Source of the DNA: Bradyrhizobium sp.
GTDB taxonomy: Bacteria > Pseudomonadota > Alphaproteobacteria > Rhizobiales > Xanthobacteraceae
NCBI RefSeq assembly: GCF_030654605.1
Contig: NZ_JAURXB010000029.1
Span: 1 to 63,594 of the forward strand
Length of the DNA stretch: 63,594 bases
Direction: 5' to 3'
Shown here one piece after another: positions 60,926 through 63,594 of the stretch. The notes under the pieces were generated by a model. That model made no database searches. It saw only the letters and a list, made by a program, of their open reading frames with translations, and was not told the origin of the DNA. A program made the translations under genes and the position numbers. Each line of letters opens with the position of its first letter. Position 1 is the stretch's first letter.

Positions 60926-62620
60926 ATGCAAAAGCCCAAATCCTTTTTCAGGACGTACTTTCCTGGGGTGTTCACCGAAAGCGGCCCGCTGATCGTGCTG
61001 GCGGTTGCGGTTGCGCTGCTGGTGGGGATCGTCGGGCCGGCATCCGCGCAGTTCTTCAATTTCGGCGGACCACCCCGACAGGCACCGCCGCAGCGCGGCG
61101 GCGGCGGCTGGTTCGGCGGCGACCTGTTCGCGCCATTCCAGCAGCAGGCGCCGAAACGGGTCGAGAATTTTTCCAGGGCGCCGCCGCCGGACAAGCGCGA
61201 CCCGAACATCGTGCCCGAGCGCAATGTGCTGGTGCTCGGCGACGCCATGGCGGACTGGCTCGCCTATGGTCTCGAGGATGCCTATTCCGAGCAGCCGGAC
61301 ATGGGCGTGATCCGCAAGCACAAGACCGTCTCCGGCCTGATCAAGTATCAGCCCAGGGGCGAGCCTTCCGACTGGGCCGCCGCGGCAAAAGGCATTCTCG
61401 CCAGCGAGAAACCGGACGCCATCGTCGTCATGCTCGGCCTCAACGACCGCGTCGCGATCCGCGAAGCGGCGGTCGACAAGTCCAAGAAGGAGAGCGACAA
61501 GAAGGACCCGCGCGCCAAAACTGATACCAGGACAGACGCCAAACCGGGCGACGCGAAACCCGCGGCGAAGCCGGATGATGTGGCCGACGCCAAAGCGAAG
61601 CCGGAGGGCAAGCCGGCCGATGCCGACGCCGCCGATGATGCCGACCCCGATCTGCCGTCGATCGTCGCACCCGAGAAAACCGCGCGCACCGGAAGCGGGC
61701 TGCATGAGTTTCGCGATGAGCGCTGGATCGAACTCTACGTCAAGAAGATCGAAGAGATGATCGCGGTCCTGAAATCCAGGGGCGTGCCGGTGCTGTGGGT
61801 CGGCCTGCCCGCGGTGCGTGGCCCCAAGGCGATGTCGGACACGCTGTTCCTGAATTCACTGTATCGCGACGCCGCCGGCAAAGCCGGCATCACCTATGTC
61901 GACGTCTGGGACGGCTTCGTCGACGAAGCCGGCCGCTTCCTGCTGCAGGGCCCGGACTTCGAAGGCCAGATCCGCCGGCTGCGCTCCCATGACGGCGTGT
62001 ATTTCACCAAGGCCGGCGCGCGCAAGCTCGCGCATTATGCCGAGCGCGAGATCACCCGGCTGATGGCGGCGCGTTCCGGACCGATAGCGTTGCCGACCGA
62101 ACCCGCGACGCCCGATGCCAACGCGCTGCCCGGTCAGCCGGCGCCGCGTCCGCTGGCCGGACCGATCCTGCCGCTGGTGGCCTCCTCCGTCGGAACCGAT
62201 CAACTGCTCGGAGGCCCCGGCTCGCGGCCTGCCGCGGTCGATGCACTTGCGGCGCGAACGCTGGTCAAGGGCGAACCGCTGGCGCCGCCCGCCGGCCGCG
62301 CCGATGATTTCGTCTGGCCGCGCCGCGAGGTCGGGCGCGAACAGGCCAAGGGGGATACGCCGGTGGCATCGACGGCGCCGGATGGAACAGTGGCGGCCGC
62401 GCCTGGCGCGCCGCCGAAACCGCCGGTGGTCAAGCGGCTCCGCCCGGCACAGCCGGAGACGCCATCGTTTGGGAATTTCTTTGGTTTTGGTACCGCGCCG
62501 GCACCGCGCCAGGTAGCGCCGCCCCCGCCACCCCCGCGCGGCCCCCTCGCCCCGGCCGCACCGCGTCCGCCGGGCAATGTCGGACGGTCGGCATCCGTCC
62601 CGGGCGTGTTTGCGCGATAA
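60926..62620 (+). CDS. DUF459 SGNH-like protein lacking the catalytic Ser and His
   Basis: A 564-residue protein with an N-terminal membrane or signal helix (IVLAVAVALLVGIVGPASAQ). The SGNH fold is recognisable: block I VLVLGDAMADWLAYG, block III VMLGLNDR, and block V HDGVYFTKAGARKLA. In active SGNH enzymes block I is GDS and block V is D-x-x-H; here they read GDA and DGVY, so both the nucleophile and the general base are missing. A Lys/Asp/Ala-rich insert (about residues 190-245) and a proline-rich tail of 160 residues suggest a cell-envelope scaffold or binding role. Confidence 0.85.
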   Translation: MQKPKSFFRTYFPGVFTESGPLIVLAVAVALLVGIVGPASAQFFNFGGPPRQAPPQRGGGGWFGGDLFAPFQQQAPKRVENFSRAPPPDKRDPNIVPERNVLVLGDAMADWLAYGLEDAYSEQPDMGVIRKHKTVSGLIKYQPRGEPSDWAAAAKGILASEKPDAIVVMLGLNDRVAIREAAVDKSKKESDKKDPRAKTDTRTDAKPGDAKPAAKPDDVADAKAKPEGKPADADAADDADPDLPSIVAPEKTARTGSGLHEFRDERWIELYVKKIEEMIAVLKSRGVPVLWVGLPAVRGPKAMSDTLFLNSLYRDAAGKAGITYVDVWDGFVDEAGRFLLQGPDFEGQIRRLRSHDGVYFTKAGARKLAHYAEREITRLMAARSGPIALPTEPATPDANALPGQPAPRPLAGPILPLVASSVGTDQLLGGPGSRPAAVDALAARTLVKGEPLAPPAGRADDFVWPRREVGREQAKGDTPVASTAPDGTVAAAPGAPPKPPVVKRLRPAQPETPSFGNFFGFGTAPAPRQVAPPPPPPRGPLAPAAPRPPGNVGRSASVPGVFAR

Positions 62621-62645
62621 CAATTGTCATGCCACTCGGCGCTTT

Positions 62646-62840
62646 CTTACCTCTCCCGCTTGCGGGGGAAGTCGACGCGCGTAGCGCGTCGGGTGGGGGA
62701 ACTCTCTCACCGAACTCCGGCGCCGATTGCTCAGTTGGCACCCCCACCATAGCCGATGCTTCGCATCGGCGTTCTCTTATCAGAAACGGCGGCCGGAGGC
62801 CGCCTATGCCCTCCCCCGCAAGCGGGAGAGGGAGAAGAAG
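62646..62840. repeat. Compound intergenic palindromic repeat, CTTACCTCTCCCGC family
   Basis: Outer arms CTCTCCCGCTTGCGGGGGAA and CTCCCCCGCAAGCGGGAGAG, interrupted by GATGCTTCGCATC and GGCGGCCGGAGGCCGCC hairpins. Longer than the copies at 19522 and 47437 owing to this inner block. Confidence 0.88.
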
Positions 62841-62848
62841 TGTCAGTC

Positions 62849-63217
62849 TCAATACCGCCAGCGCGGCGGCGGCCGGCGCGGGGGGCGCGTCATCAGCATG
62901 GCCAGCGCAAAGCCGATGCCGCCCGCGATCAGCAGCGCACCGAGCGGATTGTCCTGCACCCTCTTCGCCACGGCTTCCGATCCCTCGCGCAGGGTCTCGC
63001 CGCTGTTCTCATAGGCATCCTTGGCGAGACCGGCGGCGGCATCGGTAGCATCGCGCGCGGCATCCTTGGCCTGACCGTACAGGTTCTGCACCGTGCCCGC
63101 AGCCTCGCGGATGCGGCCCGACGCCTCGGTCTGGGCATCCCCGGCGATCTTGCCGGCGGCGCCCTCGACCTTACCGGCGAAATCCTTGGCCGAACCGGCA
63201 ATTCGATCCTTGTCCAT
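62849..63217 (-). CDS. CsbD-like stress protein with C-terminal membrane helix
   Basis: A 122-residue protein. Residues 1-45 are CsbD-like (MDKDRIAGSAKDFAGKVEGA, KIAGDAQTEASGRIREAAG). Further alanine- and lysine-rich helical repeats follow, then a glycine-zipper membrane helix (LGALLIAGGIGFALAMLM) and a basic proline tail (RPPRRPPPRW). CsbD proteins are induced in general stress; the anchor is typical of the ElaB-like arrangement. The ATG at 63217 follows AGGAGTAAACACG. Confidence 0.85.
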   Translation of the reverse strand: MDKDRIAGSAKDFAGKVEGAAGKIAGDAQTEASGRIREAAGTVQNLYGQAKDAARDATDAAAGLAKDAYENSGETLREGSEAVAKRVQDNPLGALLIAGGIGFALAMLMTRPPRRPPPRWRY

Positions 63218-63291
63218 CGTGTTTACTCCTGAGCTGATTCTCGCGGAGCTAACTGACGAAACCGGCTCCGGTTCCTGGAGCCGACAACGCT

Positions 63292-63594
63292 TTAGAGAAT
63301 GAGGCCGCCGTCGACGATCAGCGTTTGTCCCACGATATAGGACGACAGCGGCGAGGCCAGGAACAATGCGGCGCCCGCCATGTCGGCCGGCGTACCCAGC
63401 CGCTTCAGCGGGATCCGCTCGATCGCGCCCTCGAGCCGCTTCGGATTTGCCGTCGTAACCCTGGTCATCTTGGTATCGACCAGGCCGGGCGCGATACCGT
63501 TGACGCGAATGCCATCCTCGGCCCATGCCTGTCCCAGCGTCCGGGTCAGGCCCATGGCGCCGGTCTTCGAGGCGTTGTAGGCCGGATTGCCTTT
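63292..63594 (-). CDS. Short-chain dehydrogenase/reductase, C-terminal part (5' end outside the window)
   Basis: The last 100 codons of a Rossmann-fold SDR. The catalytic Tyr-x3-Lys is in AYNASKTGAMGL, then the classical GIRVNGIAPGLVDTKM segment, FLASPLSSYIVGQTL and the ending VDGGLIL. The N-terminal cofactor-binding part lies beyond position 63594. Substrate not predictable. Confidence 0.95.
   Translation of the reverse strand, partial: KGNPAYNASKTGAMGLTRTLGQAWAEDGIRVNGIAPGLVDTKMTRVTTANPKRLEGAIERIPLKRLGTPADMAGAALFLASPLSSYIVGQTLIVDGGLIL

Overview
The window looks like a chromosomal segment of a GC-rich alphaproteobacterium of the Bradyrhizobium/Rhodopseudomonas group. This rests on the ruvCAB neighbourhood, a 6S RNA between zapA and 5-formyltetrahydrofolate cyclo-ligase, an RcdA/DUF1192 pair beside rpmE, DUF459 and DUF4164 proteins, a periplasmic formate dehydrogenase locus with DUF3305/DUF3306 genes, and many intergenic palindromic repeats of the kind common in that group. 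No phage, transposase, CRISPR array, rRNA or tRNA was seen.

Layout. (1) 0.2-13.8 kb is a formate dehydrogenase region. A four-cluster ferredoxin-like protein is divergent from a chain of accessory genes: a lipoate/biotin-ligase-fold protein, DUF6505, DUF6352, DUF3305 and DUF3306. A second promoter with two perfect palindromes then drives an HTH-TorD fusion, a short Tat protein, the catalytic, iron-sulfur and cytochrome b subunits, a 51-residue membrane peptide, a DUF971 protein and a WD40-cytochrome c fusion. (2) 14-19.4 kb holds small regulatory modules: TetR/GST, DUF1348/TetR, YbgC, VapBC and a metallophosphoesterase. (3) 19.7-23.5 kb is ruvB-membrane protein-ruvA-ruvC-yebC. (4) 23.6-28.8 kb carries a soluble chemoreceptor, a secreted protein, YmdB, the cyclo-ligase, 6S RNA, ZapA and DUF4164. 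(5) 29-38.5 kb is a central carbon cluster: transketolase, GAPDH, PGK, class II and class I aldolases, a ThiE-like protein, a Sel1 protein and an inositol monophosphatase family enzyme. (6) 38.6-49.4 kb holds an RND efflux pair, a CFA-synthase-like methyltransferase, a MotA/ExbB plus MotB/OmpA pair, a GNAT and an ABC exporter. (7) 49.6-63.6 kb has rpmE, rcdA, a probable small RNA, a quinone oxidoreductase, c-di-GMP enzymes, a HigBA-like module, galU, a lytic transglycosylase, an SGNH-like protein lacking catalytic residues, a CsbD protein and a partial SDR.

How parts work together. FdhABC would oxidise formate outside the cytoplasmic membrane and pass electrons through cytochrome b, with the TorD fusion guarding cofactor loading before Tat export. 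The most interesting reading is that this chaperone also carries a DNA-binding domain, and that a 17-bp perfect palindrome exactly fills the promoter spacer in front of its own operon, which suggests maturation-coupled feedback. At least five families of intergenic palindromic repeats sit between genes across the window, two of them present as near-identical copies 23 kb apart.
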